From: Daphnia pulex
Lineage: Eukaryota; Arthropoda; Branchiopoda; Diplostraca; Daphniidae
DNA: 64,000 bases
Assembly: GCF_021134715.1 (NCBI RefSeq)
Contig: NC_060028.1
Location: forward strand, 10,681,563 to 10,745,562
Direction: 5' to 3'
The notes under the pieces are model-generated. The model was not told the origin of the DNA. It searched no databases and saw only the letters and a program-made list of their open reading frames with translations. Positions within the stretch are counted from its first letter, which is position 1, and every line of letters begins with the position of its first letter. The translations under genes were made by a program, and so were the position numbers. Positions 33,326 through 47,500 of this stretch are shown one piece after another.

Positions 33326-34173
33326 TAATCTTGTTCGTGTATCCCAACTTTGATTATTTTGGATTCTGAGAACTTGGAAGTACACATTTCTGCTATAGCT
33401 CATTTATATATTTTTTTATTCACGAGTTAATTGGGTCATTTATTAATTAGTCCGATAGTTTTTATTCGCTTGTTGAATAAAAGTCATTCACTTTTGAATA
33501 CGACCTATAACTCCTAATAATGAAAACTAAAACAATTTTAAGTTAAGGATCTATATTTGCAAAAAAGATTCTGTTACTTCAGTTCCACATTTTTTAGCCA
33601 ATAAAAAGCGCACGTGTAATTTAGCAAAGTAGAACATTAGTTCACGCATCTTGTGGAGTCATATTTGTGCCAAAGTCTGTTATATCAGACCTGACAGAAG
33701 GGAAGAACAAGAACAGTAAAAATTGCTTACATATTGGTTTCCTTATAGCAATGGTGAGCTCTATGCGGGTTTTAGAAAATAGCGACAACCAAAGCTGACG
33801 TGACGTGTTTCAGGGCTGGCTAAAGGCAATTCCGCTTTCTCGATTTGTGATCAACTAGGCTCACAGCGTGACGAATTCTTACTATACAGCTGGTGGATCT
33901 GCCGGTTTGGTTAATCGAACTAAAATGCATTCTTTTCACCCCTCTGTGGTTTCTTTTTTTTGCCAATATGAAGATCGATCAACAAGGACGAAAGCCACTA
34001 TCTTCTGCCGAATGAAAGCCTTAAAGTTATAAGTACGACAGATGCGCCTGTAGCGCAAACCATTAAACCACACAAGATCGCATACGTGAAAGCAGCTCAA
34101 AAACGTCACGCAAGCCAAGAAAATGTTGAAGTAGGATTGGCTGTTTCAGTGAGGCGGAGCTTATTCAGTTGAG
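33326..34173. other. Intergenic stretch between PSMA4 and the Tyr/Pro-rich gene
   Basis: Contains the PSMA4 3' untranslated region with AATAAA at 33477-33482, then about 700 bases with no supported gene leading to the TATA box at 34174. Confidence 0.55.
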
Positions 34174-34180
34174 TATAAAT
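34174..34180 (+). promoter_or_regulatory. TATA box of the Tyr/Pro-rich secreted protein gene
   Basis: TATAAAT sits about 110 bases upstream of the start codon. An initiator-like sequence about 25-30 bases downstream (near 34200) is at the expected spacing, so the 5' leader would be about 85 bases. Confidence 0.6.
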
Positions 34181-34285
34181 ACCTATCGGTATGTGTGTTT
34201 TAGTATCATAACCCTCTGACTGCAATACAAATAAGCAGCTCATTCGTCTAGGTAAAACTGAGACATTGAAACTTGTTACTACATC

Positions 34286-35066
34286 ATGAAACGCGGAATT
34301 CCCCAGGTAAGCAAAAACAAGGAATTATTTTAACTTACTTGGCTTGCAGATTTTTAAAAATCAAGAAAATTAAAAAATTTTATTCATTCCAGTTTCAACA
34401 CTTAATTTATATTATTTTTCTTTTTAGTTTCTAGGCCCATTTTTTTTGGTGCTGCTAGCTTTAGCAATCGTCGAGTTCAATGGCAACTTTGCAGCGGAGA
34501 TTGTAAATGTGAGGGAAATGAAAGTTGAACACAGGTCGGATGACTTTGAAAGCCTAAGAACAGAGACACGTGATCATCACCATGGACATGGACATAGCAA
34601 TGGTTTTTTCCCATCAAAATCACATAATAAACCAAAAAAACCTAAATCGAGTTACGGAACACCAAGACCTCAATACGGAGCACCCACCAAGTCTTACTAT
34701 TCGCCCCCAAAAGGAAACTATGAAAGTTCATCTTATAGCAAACCATCTCCAGCCTACAACCCCCCGCCTTACCGTCCTCCAGTCTATTCTTCTCCCAGTT
34801 ACAGTCCTCCTAGTTACAATCCTCCAGCATATGTTCCTGCATACACAGAACAAGTTCCAGCTTACCAACCACCAGCTTATTCTCCTCCAGCTCCAGCGTA
34901 TAGCCAACCCTCTTATCCTTTGCCGTCAGAGCCTGAATACCCAGGTTACAAAGTCGCCCCGGAATCATTTAAGGGTGTCGATAAGGCAGTCTCTAATTAT
35001 GATGATTTTCCAACTTTTGACGAATTCTTTAAAAAAAGCTTAAAATTTGATCAGTTTAAAATCTGA
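34286..35066 (+). CDS. Tyr/Pro-rich secreted protein, cuticle-like
   Basis: Two exons (34286-34306 and 34428-35066) give 219 aa. The first exon encodes only seven residues (MKRGIPQ), a layout common in arthropod cuticle protein genes. The second continues a signal peptide (FLGPFFLVLLALAIVEFNG). Mature features in order are a charged stretch, a His/Gly patch (HHHGHGHS), a Lys/Pro-rich segment, and about 110 residues of irregular repeats built on YxPPxY (SPSYSPPSYNPPAYVPAY). The tail is acidic and aromatic (FDEFFKKSLKFDQF). No Rebers-Riddiford chitin-binding motif is visible. A structural role in cuticle or another extracellular matrix is inferred from composition and gene structure. AATAAA is at 35256-35261. 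Confidence 0.85.
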
Positions 35067-35898
35067 GTATGTTAGAATGTTCCCAGCGCACATGATAGCA
35101 TATTTAACTTTGCAGTTTTCACTTCAACTTCTTCAACATTTCATTTTGTTAAAACATGTTATCCGAGCTAATCCGTTTCCGCACCGCAACATTTTCACAT
35201 TTGTCGTTAATTTCACCCGTATTTCAAAAAATTATCTGTACATTGTTGTTTATTGAATAAACATGTGTACACCAATATTCCGTTCAATAAATTTATAAAT
35301 TGCAAAATATCATTATATATTGTTCGTTCCTAAGGAATGTACGACTTCGCTTGACGATTACTTAGTTTAACCCTAAATAAGTGTCTTCTTAAGAAGAAGG
35401 AGGCAAAGAGTCAGACTTCCACTGTCAAAGAAACACAACCAGGTGATTGAACTCACAACAGTTCAACACGCAGAACTATCTCAATTAGCCTCTCGGCCTC
35501 TCCACGTCTGCTGCTGACGACCTACTAATTCGAACCTTTATTTGGATTAGTAGGATAAATAATTAATTATTATTATTAATTAAATATTATAATTATCATT
35601 ATAATTTAGTTGTCTACCCACTTATCACTAGTAAAAAATTCGAAGAAAATTATTTTCGTCTGTTTTTTATGTAAAACTTTAAAAACTAAAAAAACTTTAA
35701 ACTTTAAAGTTTTTTTTTTTTAATATGGCGCTTCGACGCCATTATGAATCTCGCCTAGCGATTTTCATTTGTTCTTTCAGTCCTCTTCTCTCTTCTGTAT
35801 CGTCTGCACTGCAGCAGATCTTCTCGTCTACGACTAGATTGTTCATTCTTGGACTTCTCCTTTTCTCCAAATAATTATATTACATAAAACTATTCGCC
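35067..35898. other. Intergenic stretch upstream of UQCR10
   Basis: Contains the 3' untranslated region of the previous gene, an AT-rich run around 35550-35610 built on TAAT, and the promoter and leader of UQCR10. No gene seen. Confidence 0.5.
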
Positions 35899-36154
35899 AT
35901 GTCTTTGGTCACAACACTTTATAACAATATTCTGCGTCGCTCATCTACGTACGCTTTGGCTATTGTAGCCGGAGCATTCTTTTTTGAACGAGGTTTCGAT
36001 TTGGCCTCGGAGCACCTTTACAGCGAAATCAACAAAGGGGTGAGTAACAGTTAATTAGAAATGTAAACCCAGTTTGAATGGCTTATTAATTTTCCTTGTT
36101 TATTTTTAGAAACTGTGGAAGGACATCAAACACAAGTACGCTCCTGCTGAATGA
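35899..36154 (+). CDS. UQCR10: Cytochrome b-c1 complex subunit 9 (UQCR10, oxen homologue)
   Basis: Two exons, 35899-36039 and 36110-36154, encode 61 aa. The protein is a small single-pass subunit of respiratory complex III in the inner mitochondrial membrane and helps hold the Rieske and cytochrome c1 subunits. The sequence has the family layout: an N-terminal segment (LYNNILRRSSTYAL), a membrane span (AIVAGAFFFERGFD), then EHLYSEINKGKLWKDIKHKY. Length matches the family (about 60 residues). AATAAA at 36231-36236 lies 77 bases past the stop codon. Confidence 0.95.
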
Positions 36155-37543
<1,389 letters not shown>

Positions 37544-37915
37544 TTTCCAAAGTTCTCGTCAAGTGTTGAAGAATTCAATACAACCTCTTTTTTTTACACG
37601 TGTATACATGTCAGACTTACTGTTGATACAAGTAAAACGAGCTGAATCATATGATCAGCCTTACAGAGATAAAGTGCAGTTGAGTGAGTTTCAGTGACAC
37701 CTTACATTTATTTTCTGATTTTTTTTCTAGAATACAAATAAATGTGAGTTCATAATATTAATTTTTCATCTCTAATTTTACTGGATAAACTGGATGTTTT
37801 TAAACTTGTTGTAACAAACTGCTGTTTTCATCAAAATGGCAATGCCTACAACACTGAATAAGGGGAGGAAAATGCAGACGACTTTTGTTTTGACGTACTA
37901 ATCAAAATAAAGGAA
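37544..37915. other. Short intergenic stretch SNRPD3-VPS16
   Basis: Holds the SmD3 3' untranslated region and poly(A) signal and the VPS16 promoter in 372 bases. No gene seen. Confidence 0.55.
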
Positions 37916-40900
37916 ATGGCTCTATTGACTGCAGATTGGAATCCTCTCGGAAGAGAGGCTTATTACAGGTTATTTCTCAATTTACCAGTAATCTGTGTAG
38001 CCCTTAACCTGTTAGTGTTTCTTCCAGAAAATTTGAAATATATTCTATGGAATGGGTTGACCAAATAAATCTTCAGGAATTAAAAGTCTCTGTTGCCCCA
38101 TCTGGTGGACCTATTGCAGTTGTAAGAGATGAAACAAAATTCACGCCAGTTCAGACTTCGGGCAAACCAATCATTTTTATCTTTTCCCCATCCGGGGAAT
38201 TGAAATCAACGATTAAAGTAATTTTCTGTATGCATGTCTAGACCCCACTCTTTTACCAATATAATCAACATTTTTGAAAAATTTCTACAGTGGAGTGGTG
38301 GGAAGGTTATTGGTTTAGATTGGTCTGCTTCAGAAGAGCTTCTTTGCATCCAGGTAAATCTGCATAACATAGCACACATTGCAAACATAAATAACTTATT
38401 TTTGTCTATCTAGGATGATGGTAGTGTATCGATTTATGACATATTTGGGACATACCAAAATTCTTTCCAAATGGGCCAAGAGGCTAAAGAAATGAAGATC
38501 ATTGATGCTAGGAAATTTGCTACTACAAGTGGCACTGGGCTAGTAGTATTGACTACAAACTTCAGATTTTTTGTTGTAAATAATATAAAAGATCCAAGAA
38601 TTCGAAGATTTCCAGACATTCCAGGTAAATATTTATCCCTATTTTAAATGTTGATTGAAATAATAATACTATGTGAGAACATGTTTCAGGTGTTAATATT
38701 GCCCCTAGCTGCTGGACAGCAATACATGGTGAAGACAGGCAAACTAGGGTTATAGTTGCTAAAGAGAAAGATATTTATCTTCTTGATTACGGTGAGCAGC
38801 ATGTTGCTCAACGAATGCCCGAGATTTCTCATCACCACCTCTCGATAGTTGCGATTTCTGTATCGCCATGTAACAAATTGGTTGCATTACTAACCGACGC
38901 CGGTAAGTAAAATTTATGGTTTACTGTTATTAAGTAATAGTTATTACGACGAGGTAATTTAAACCATTGCATTTAAAGGTGTCATATGGATTGGATCGTC
39001 TGATTTTCGAAGAAAGTTCTGCGAACATGATGCCCAGTGTATGTCACCTGCCGTCCAGTTGGTTTGGTGTGGGTCGGGTGCAGTAGTCCTAAATCTAGGA
39101 TCCGTCCTGTTAGTTCTCTCACCCAACAGGGATAACTTCACCTTAATTTTGGATTCGACTAGTCACGTTTGTCCAGAAATCGACGGATTGCGCATTATTA
39201 CAAACAGTAGCCACGAATTCTTGCAAAAGGTTCCATTACCTAATCAAGAAATTTTCCGAATCGGATCCATGTCTCCTGGCGCTATTCTCGTCGAGGTCTG
39301 TGATTTTTTTATTTTACTCTTTATGTATTTTTTAAAACAACATTCTTTTTCTTCAGGCTTCCAGGGAGTTTCAGAAGCGCTCACATCGGGCCGAAGAGTA
39401 TATTCGACTTGTAAAGAATCAACTGGAACTAGCCGTAACCCAGTGTATTCAGGCCGCTGGAAACGAGTGGCAGCCCAGCGTTCAAAAAATGTTGCTTCGA
39501 GCTGCCCAATTGGGCAAAAGTTTCCTGTTTGACAAAATCGACCCGGAGCTATTTGTCGGAATTTGTCAAACGTTACGGATCTTGAACGCAGTTCGCAATT
39601 ACAAAATTGCACTACCGCTGACTTTCCAGCAATACGAGCAGATGGGAAAGACAGTTTTACTGAATCGTCTCATACTGCGGCGCCAATACAGCATAGCCAT
39701 TCAAATATGTCAGTATCTGCAAATGTCGGAAGCTGAGGGCATACCACGCGTATTAACAGAGTGGGCATGTTACAAGATCAAACACGGAGTTGGAAAAATG
39801 GATGCTGAACAGCTGGCAAACGAAATTTCTACCAAGCTCGGCACTGGATCTAAAGTCTCGTACAGTAGTATTGCACTTAAAGCAATTGAATGCAAACAAG
39901 AAAAATTGGCAATCAGGTATATCCACAAATTCGATTTGCATGAAGTTGTTCGTTTTTTTTTAGATTTTTGTCTCATTTCAGGTTATTGGATTTCGAACAC
40001 CGAGCATCTAAACAAATTCCACTGCTCCTCAAGCTAGGCCAAGAACCGCAAGCTCTGACTAAAGCTGTGGAAAGTGGTGATCCCAATCTCATCTATAAAG
40101 TGCTAGTCGTCATGAAGGAAAACTATTCGGCTGATAAATTTTACATGACCATTCGTCATTATCCTTCTGTAAATGCACTCTACGCCAAATTATGCCGCAC
40201 TGTTCAGATGGGATCGCTCGAACAAATTTACGAACAAGAAGATAATTTCAACGCTCAAGCGATTCTCAGCGTTAAAGATAGTTACCGGGCTCAGGTTTGT
40301 TCCGTAAATACTTGCTTACAATGTTTGTAAATTGTTTAATAATTCTTTGCTATTACAGAAACTTGAGAATAGATCGGCAATGCTCACGACAGCAGTCAAG
40401 CAGTACCGACAGGCTAAAGCCGAAATAGCCGCTACTCTGACTGAAGATCAACTTAAATTGCTGAAAATCCAATCAGGTTACGAAACGAAATTTGGGTGTC
40501 CGGTTATTGATGTTTCATTAAATGACACTCTCAAACTTCTAATGCGTCGAAGAGATTTGAAAGAAACAGAAGAAATGGTCAAGAAATTCAAAGTTCCTGA
40601 ACGGAGGTAAGAATTCCATCGTGAATTATTTATAAAGTGAAGTTTTGCTTATTGAATGCATGTGATCACATGTAGATTGTGGTGGCTCAAAGTAACAACT
40701 TTCGCTGAAATTGGGGACTGGGTCGAGCTGGAGAAACTAAGCAAAGCAAAGAAATCTCCGATAGGATACGAGGTAAAGAGAAGGTTTACGGGGAAATGGG
40801 AATCATATGTTGTTATTTGATTTTCTTTTAGCCTTTCGTCGACGTTTGCCTACAGTTCAACAACATCGCTGAAGCTCAGCGCTACTTACCGAAAGTAGAA

Positions 40901-41095
40901 GAACATCTTACCATCAAATATTACGTCAAGGCCAAACTGTACACAGAAGCTGCTCAAATCGCTTTTCAGCGTAAGGATACGGAAGCGTTACATTACGTTC
41001 AATCCCGCTGCTCCTCTAATCGCGAAGCAGTAGACATGATTAACGCCCTAATCGCCAAATTGGCTAATCCATCAGAAGGCCAGAGCAAACGTTAA
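37916..41095 (+). CDS. VPS16: Vacuolar protein sorting-associated protein 16
   Basis: Eleven exons (37916-37968, 38028-38217, 38291-38353, 38414-38624, 38690-38902, 38979-39295, 39357-39916, 39982-40294, 40359-40606, 40676-40772, 40832-41095) encode about 842 aa, nearly the human length. VPS16 is a core scaffold of the HOPS and CORVET tethering complexes, with VPS11, VPS18 and VPS33, acting in fusion of endosomes and lysosomes. The N-terminal half is a WD-like propeller (ADWNPLG and [11 protein letters not shown] at the start, [19 protein letters not shown]). The C-terminal half is an alpha-solenoid (Vps16_C) with [19 protein letters not shown] and [20 protein letters not shown], the part expected to hold VPS33. 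All introns are short (52-95 bases). The frame is intact throughout. Confidence 0.96.
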
Positions 41096-41732
41096 CGAGA
41101 TCTTTCACACTATATTTCCTTATCAGAATGTTTCGTCGTCTGAATTTTGACGCAATTCCAAACTCATTTTCATAGGATTTCTTGTCAAATATATACGATT
41201 ATACTTATATATATTACTATAATTGCTATGGGCGAGTCACGTGAAACTGAAAACAATTTTGGTGGAAAATTGCACTGACCTACTGGAATTGCATGGTTAT
41301 CGTACGTGAGTGTTTACCTCAATCGAGTGGCGACTCTTACAGAATCAGAAGTGGCCCTGTTCATGAGTACGCGAGTCATAATACTTTGTTTTTATCTATT
41401 TTAGAGCCCTCGTGCCCATATTTGGTGTCATAAACTTGTTTTGAAACAAGTCTTATCCAAGGTAACACACGAAAAACACCGTCGTTATTTATTTCGCCCA
41501 ATAATCTTCAACTGTGCCAAGTTGAACTCGGCGTTTATAACCATGAGATTATTTTTGCCATTATTTGCATATCTCTTTCAGAATAAGTCTTTTATTGAAT
41601 TGAACAAAATGTGAGAAATATTTCTACATATTATTAAAGTTGAAACAAGTTTTCAACTAAGCTGACACATTTTTTATTATTGAAAAATAACGAGTTCAAG
41701 GTGGTGCTAGTGTAACGAAGCCTAGCGCACTT
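41096..41732. other. Intergenic stretch after VPS16
   Basis: VPS16 3' untranslated region and the upstream region of the lectin-like gene. No coding potential seen and no canonical AATAAA close to the VPS16 stop codon. Confidence 0.5.
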
Positions 41733-41739
41733 TATATAA
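41733..41739 (+). promoter_or_regulatory. TATA box of the lectin-like membrane protein gene
   Basis: TATATAA lies 61 bases before the ATG, which implies a leader of only about 35 bases. Confidence 0.6.
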
Positions 41740-41799
41740 GTAGAACCAGTCGCCAAATGAGAAACGGAAAAATTCAGTTTCTTCATTATTCTTGAAAAA

Positions 41800-42561
41800 A
41801 TGGACGATAATGAAGATATCGAATACGAAGATGATGAAACAGAAGAATTGGATGTTGAAATGCCAGAAGAACCCGAATATTACATTCACGACGAAAGAGA
41901 AAAATGTGTTTGGTGTTTGTGGATTGTATTTCTATTGACGATGGTGGGTGTCGTAATTGGCGTGACGCTCTACATCAACCTAGTCTATTTCCTTATCAAG
42001 GATCCGGAGCCAACATTTTCAACCACAGAAATCCTGGATGGCTATCGTTACGACTTTTTCCATGAGCCAAGAACGTTCAACGATACGCAACGCATCTGTT
42101 TCAATCGCAACTCTGAAATGATCGTCTTCAACAACACGGAAGAACACTCCCGTTTCAACCAATACGTGGCCGATTATTTCCAACCTTACATCAAGAATCA
42201 TACGGATCGATGGAAGAGGGTCGGCCTTCAGATTTGGACTGGCATTCGCATAATATTCAAAGCAGGTCAACTGACACAATTCGATTGGCCCGGCCGAACG
42301 GAATCCCCCGAAGAAATGTTGAATTTCTATTACATCTCTCAACACAATCGCTTATGTAATATCGGCACCATCGAAAGAATGCAACAAATTCGCAAGGCCA
42401 TGCAGAGCAAATACGCTTCCAGGCAGTTTATCGTCAAGGATTTTAGAACCAAAGCTGAAAATGCAATCAACGAAATCGGTTGCTGGCAAGTTCGATTTCT
42501 AGAAGAAAACGAGTCGCTTATTTTACCATTTGTTTGTAAGAGCCGCATTATCCCGACGTAA
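41800..42561 (+). CDS. C-type-lectin-like type II membrane protein
   Basis: Intronless gene, 253 aa. The first 45 residues are very acidic (Asp/Glu runs). A Cys-containing membrane span follows (CVWCLWIVFLLTMVGVVIGV, about residues 46-66), with no signal peptide, so the rest should lie outside the cell (type II). The outer part resembles a degenerate C-type lectin-like domain: an opening aromatic stretch (GYRYDFF), a Cys after an alpha-helix-like segment (TQRICFNRNSEMIVFNN), a WxG-like core (LQIWTGIRI), a later C-N-I-G and the terminal pattern W-V-R-F...F-V-C-K. The calcium-site EPN or QPD motifs are missing, so sugar binding of the usual kind is unlikely. N-glycosylation sequons occur at NDT, NNT, NHT and NES. 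The family assignment is inference from cysteine and tryptophan spacing. A TATA box lies at 41733 and AATAAA at 42565-42570. Confidence 0.8.
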   Translation: MDDNEDIEYEDDETEELDVEMPEEPEYYIHDEREKCVWCLWIVFLLTMVGVVIGVTLYINLVYFLIKDPEPTFSTTEILDGYRYDFFHEPRTFNDTQRICFNRNSEMIVFNNTEEHSRFNQYVADYFQPYIKNHTDRWKRVGLQIWTGIRIIFKAGQLTQFDWPGRTESPEEMLNFYYISQHNRLCNIGTIERMQQIRKAMQSKYASRQFIVKDFRTKAENAINEIGCWQVRFLEENESLILPFVCKSRIIPT

Positions 42562-44554
42562 AAAAATAAAAGCTTTAATTCCCAAAAGATAGGTGGCCAA
42601 CATGACATACGTATCACGCTTCGCAGGATCTTAAAAACTAATACAAAAGCTCTAAAAATACAAAAATTTTGTCACAAGGAAAAATTCATGAGTGTATAAA
42701 GGAAAAACTAGGTTGGCGAACTTTCACATATTAGTAGTCAGGTGCTTAGTTTTAGATAATAAACTCACCTCATTAAAGATTAAAATAAAGTCAGTAGCGC
42801 GTGAGTTGCTAGTTGTAAAACTAAACATAAAACAAACCATTTTTCCTCCTTATAGCCGAGAAAAATGAAAGCTCCTGATAACAGAAAAGCTATATAATCA
42901 GTTAAACGAGGTTACGAACAAACATAAATCTCGGCGGGCGCTCGTGTACCGCGTGATTCTCTCATCATGTGGTTTAGGACGATGACGTATACCCTTATCA
43001 CAAATGAAAAAAGGAAACGACTTGCGCCTTTGTTCGTGAAAAAAGCCGGTCTCTATACACTAATAGAGCTTGCGCCTCAAGGTTATTGTGTACGATGGAG
43101 CACTTGTTGATGGTGCAAGTATCTATGCACCCGCCTGTGTTGCGATCACGCAAACATCATCACGTGCTATAACAATGAATTGTTGTCAAGGGGAAATTAA
43201 TGTTTTGGTTGATCGAAGGACGGTAGCAACGATGCAACGATCTTCCATATACGGTTGCAAATTCTTTACGCGTATTATGTATTCATTCCGCATGCTCATT
43301 TGTAAACTATATCCTCTTCATTTGGGGAGGAATCAAATAACTTGTGCTATAAGCGCAGCAACCGCATGAATAATCACCGGCTGTCTCGGTACAAGGACAA
43401 TCACACATCGGTGCTTGGCACCATCAAATTCGTAGCACCTGTTTATCTCTTCGAAAAAAGTGAAAGGTGTGGCTCACGAAGGATCGTGTTTGGTTGAATC
43501 CAAGGTCTCAGGGAAATTCAACATAAAATTGGGCGAATCTACTACTAACTAAATAACCTGCTCTGCGGGTCATTGCTGGGTACACATTTATATGGCATTG
43601 ATCTCGATGCGAAATTCCAGCACCCACCAGCATCACAGGTGAATAATCAGATAGACATTTTCAGTTGAATAGACTTTGAAAAAATTCGAACGAATTGAGA
43701 AAAGCGTGTGTGAGACCACCAGTTCTGATTTGCTGATAACAATCCTGAGAAGTATAGGAGTTGACAGTAGGGAATTTTGTTTTTGTTCTATGCGATCCAG
43801 TTGACGGCCATCTTGGCACACAAACTGTTTTTTAAATATAGAGAGAGCGCAGCAGTCGAAAGGTAAATATAGATGGAGTAAAATTCGCAGAGGTGTAGGG
43901 TCTAGGGTTTTACCTTGAAACTTGTATTTATATATTCCGAACCGACTCGGTCCGGCGCTGGAGATGTTGCAAACAACACTCAGTGCTTCAGTAACGGGAC
44001 ACGCTAGCCTTAAGCTCCAATCAACAAAGATAATATAAACCGGTGGCTTTTGTGAAAAGTAACTGAATCTAAATTGTGTATGCAAATTCAATGAGATCAA
44101 GCAGAGGCCTATATCTTTGTACAGTTAGTTCGAAAATAAAGCCAGGAGGGAAATCCCTGGCAGACAAGCCGCCAATAAAGTAAAAAGGTTTCCCCCAATC
44201 TTTTATTTTGTTACCCAAGAAAAATCTTGTCTAAGACACAAACAGGGAATGGCTGCGGGATATTGAATTCTCTTGCTCCATCTTTCTCACTGGAAACCGG
44301 CTAAATCCGGTTTAACTATTTCCCGCGGCCAGTATAAGTCTTATTATTCGCATCCTGATTCATTGCGCTTGGTAACCACCAACGAGTATAAGGAAACAAA
44401 AAAACAAGAGTCTTTGTGTTTGCGGTTGTCGGTAGTTAGTAGCCAGAACCTCGTGCTACCGCGCGGTCGTCTCTGTGCGGTTGAATCAGTTGCACTTTTT
44501 CGCATATACAACACGTTGTCTATCACAGACTGATATCACAGGCAGTGTATAAAG
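42562..44554. other. 2-kb intergenic stretch upstream of the MYORG-like gene
   Basis: No coding region supported: frames are short and without recognisable domains. The end of the stretch holds the promoter and leader of the gene at 44555; an initiator-like TCAGT lies at 44486-44490. Confidence 0.5.
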
Positions 44555-47500
44555 ATGAACGATGATAACCAGCAAACTGTTCCGCTGCTGGGTTCTAGTT
44601 TGAATTATTCCGCCGGAGTTGCACCATCCGGAGAAAATCAGCAACATGTGAGGATTGTCAATAACCTGGCGACAGCGACAACCAAGGTAATCTAAGATAG
44701 CTTTAAATTAAATTTGGTTTTCAAACCGATTGTTATTACATCCGCCGAGTGACTTTTGACTCCATTGGGTAATGCTGATTGGCTGTTTGACAATTGAATC
44801 GAATAAATAAAAGAAAAAAAGGGGGAAGGCTTTATTCGTGTGGCGTTACGCGCATAAACAACTGACAGTCGCTTTCCAGTTTGACACGCTCTCTATCACG
44901 ACTCAGTTGGATTACGTAAAGGGACGAGAGAGCACGCTTCGTACTTTGGCTTAGATAAAAGCTAGAAAAAGTATAGTTTCTTTTTTTTATTCAACGTGTG
45001 TACACAAAACCACCATAGATTACACACCCACCGAGTATTCAACAAGTGGTTTTTCTGGTTGGGTGGTTGGGGTCGGTTTTACGCAGAGAAGAATTTTTTC
45101 AGCCAAACGAAACAAATCTTTGAAATTAAATGGATGACAAAATTAAGGTAACTTTTCCTCGTTTCCACACAAGTTTTCTGAACTTTGTTATTTTACAAAC
45201 TGTCACTGCTGTCACGGATTTGCCTCGTTGTGGGTTGGTATGGAAACTGGAAACCTCGGCCCCATTTATGGCCGTCAAGTGAAAGAGAAAGGAAGTCATC
45301 TGCCCTTTAATCTTCTCTTTATTTTTCTATTCTTGAGCGCAAGAATTGAATCATGACATTCTCGGTCAAATAGGATTGATTCTAGCTAGTTAAATTACGA
45401 CCATCATGTCGTCGAATCCAAATTGTTTTCTACATTTCTAGCCATAAAAAGTTCTAATTAAAAAAAAAAAACTAAATAGTTCTTGTCTATTGTTTAAATA
45501 TGCCTATGGCACGTTTTTTTCTGGATTCACCTGCAGTTTGACTTCATTATCAACGTGCAACATTCACAGTCATGCCCGTGAATAATGTGCTTTAACGTCC
45601 TTTGTTATATTTTCTATTTTAGTTTTTTAGTTACAGTTTTGGATCGAGCCAACGTATTTTCGAGAATATTTACCTCGTTTTTACTCATACTAAGTGGCTA
45701 TTATATATTCTCTATTGAATTTCCGTCGTGTCAAAATCTTATTGAGAAATCTGCCGAGACGAGAAGATGTGAAAACGGTTGTTTATCAAAATCCTTTGTT
45801 CTTTCAGCAGACGAATATTGCTGTTCCAGCAACACCTACTGAAGATGATTCTGACTATGACACAATCACCTCAAGGTATGATTTATCTGTTTATTTATGT
45901 GTTTGAATTGTTTTAGAAAAATGCATATTTAATACTGACAATGTAAATGTCATGCAGAACTCCTCTCAAAAAGAGGACAGGGTTTGTCTTGCCAACACCG
46001 TCCAATGCAGACATCGAAAGTGGGAAAAAGGAAGAAGCTGATCAAGCCGATAAAACAAATTGCACGACACCTTTAAATCCCAATAATAACCAGAAGAATG
46101 GCAGTCCTTCATTCGCCAACCGCATCAAAGATAAGATAACTGTAAGTGTATGTCTATGGACTTTTCTGAACCATTGGCGGTCAATCAAATTTTGTAAAGA
46201 CGACCTGTATTTAATGTTGAATGTGATTTCATGTTTGTTTTACAGAATGCAGTTCCAAATGTGATTCAAAAGAAACCAAGAGAGTACAAACTCAGGGCTT
46301 TTGTTGGGTTTTTGTTCCTACTTGTCGTTTTTCTGGTTGGCTTTGCCTACATTTTCTACTATCAACAACTTTCTAGAGTGAGTGATACCTATTGCATTTT
46401 TTTACATCTCCCTACATTTCAGTATTCAAACAAGTAATAACAATTTCTGTTTTTAGAAAACTTATTTCGAGAGAATTCGGTTTACTAAAGAAGATCGTAT
46501 AATGCGAGTGTACGACGATAACGGTATGGAAGCTCTCAGAGGCCATATGGGAGCATCATTTCCTACATCACAAAAATCTTATCCATGCCACGAGAGAGAC
46601 CGTCCTGCCAATTCTACTTTGTGTTTGGAATGGATGGGACGCGGACGATTCTCTCTTGCTCAAACTCCGAACAAAAATCAGGACGATAAGTCGCGATGCT
46701 ACCGAGTCATATGGCAATCGCTCTCTCCCGATACCTACCCCACCGATTGCTACGAAATGAACAACCATTTGTGGTTTGGAGCTGGAGCTGTACTAGGTCA
46801 ACAACACGATTTTGCTGGTAATGCTGCTCCAATTTCATGTACAACAATAGGTAAATAAATTGCCAATGCATTCTATTGTTTTGTTTCCAGGGTGGCCTCT
46901 TAATAGAGCTGAAGTTCCAATCAGTCCATTTGTCACGGGTACTGAAGTTCGGGGACATAATGGTTGGGGTCAAGTTCTTCGCCGCTATTTTATGAGTTCC
47001 AGAGCAGCTGCCATAATCGTCGACGATTCTACCCCATTGTGGGTGTCGGTCAATGCCAATCAAAGCCAGCGGCTTTGTTTGCAATCCAGAAGTAGTGGTT
47101 TCCCATTTTTCGACCATGGAGAGGAATCAATTGCTTCCAATACTACCACCAAGAGAAACGGGACCAAAAATAACCCTCTGGTTAATTCAGTTTTAAATTA
47201 CACCATTTGCACCGCCGCTGATCTCGATACGCTGTTAACCTCACTGGCCGACGCCTGGTGGGACGGACTGAGGAAAGACGAAATGGAGGTAAAATTGAGC
47301 AAAATTATTTAGTGGTATTAGTAGGTAAACTTAAAAATTATGACCCTGGGAAAATCCTGGTGGGTTATAATAGGCCATCTAAAAATGAAAGTTCTTGTCC
47401 TTGGTGTTCATTTCTTTTGCAAAGATAGGGAAAGTTATCTCTTTTGAATTTCCTATCAGTGCTATCACAATAAGAATTTTTATTTTTTCGAGGAAGATGG

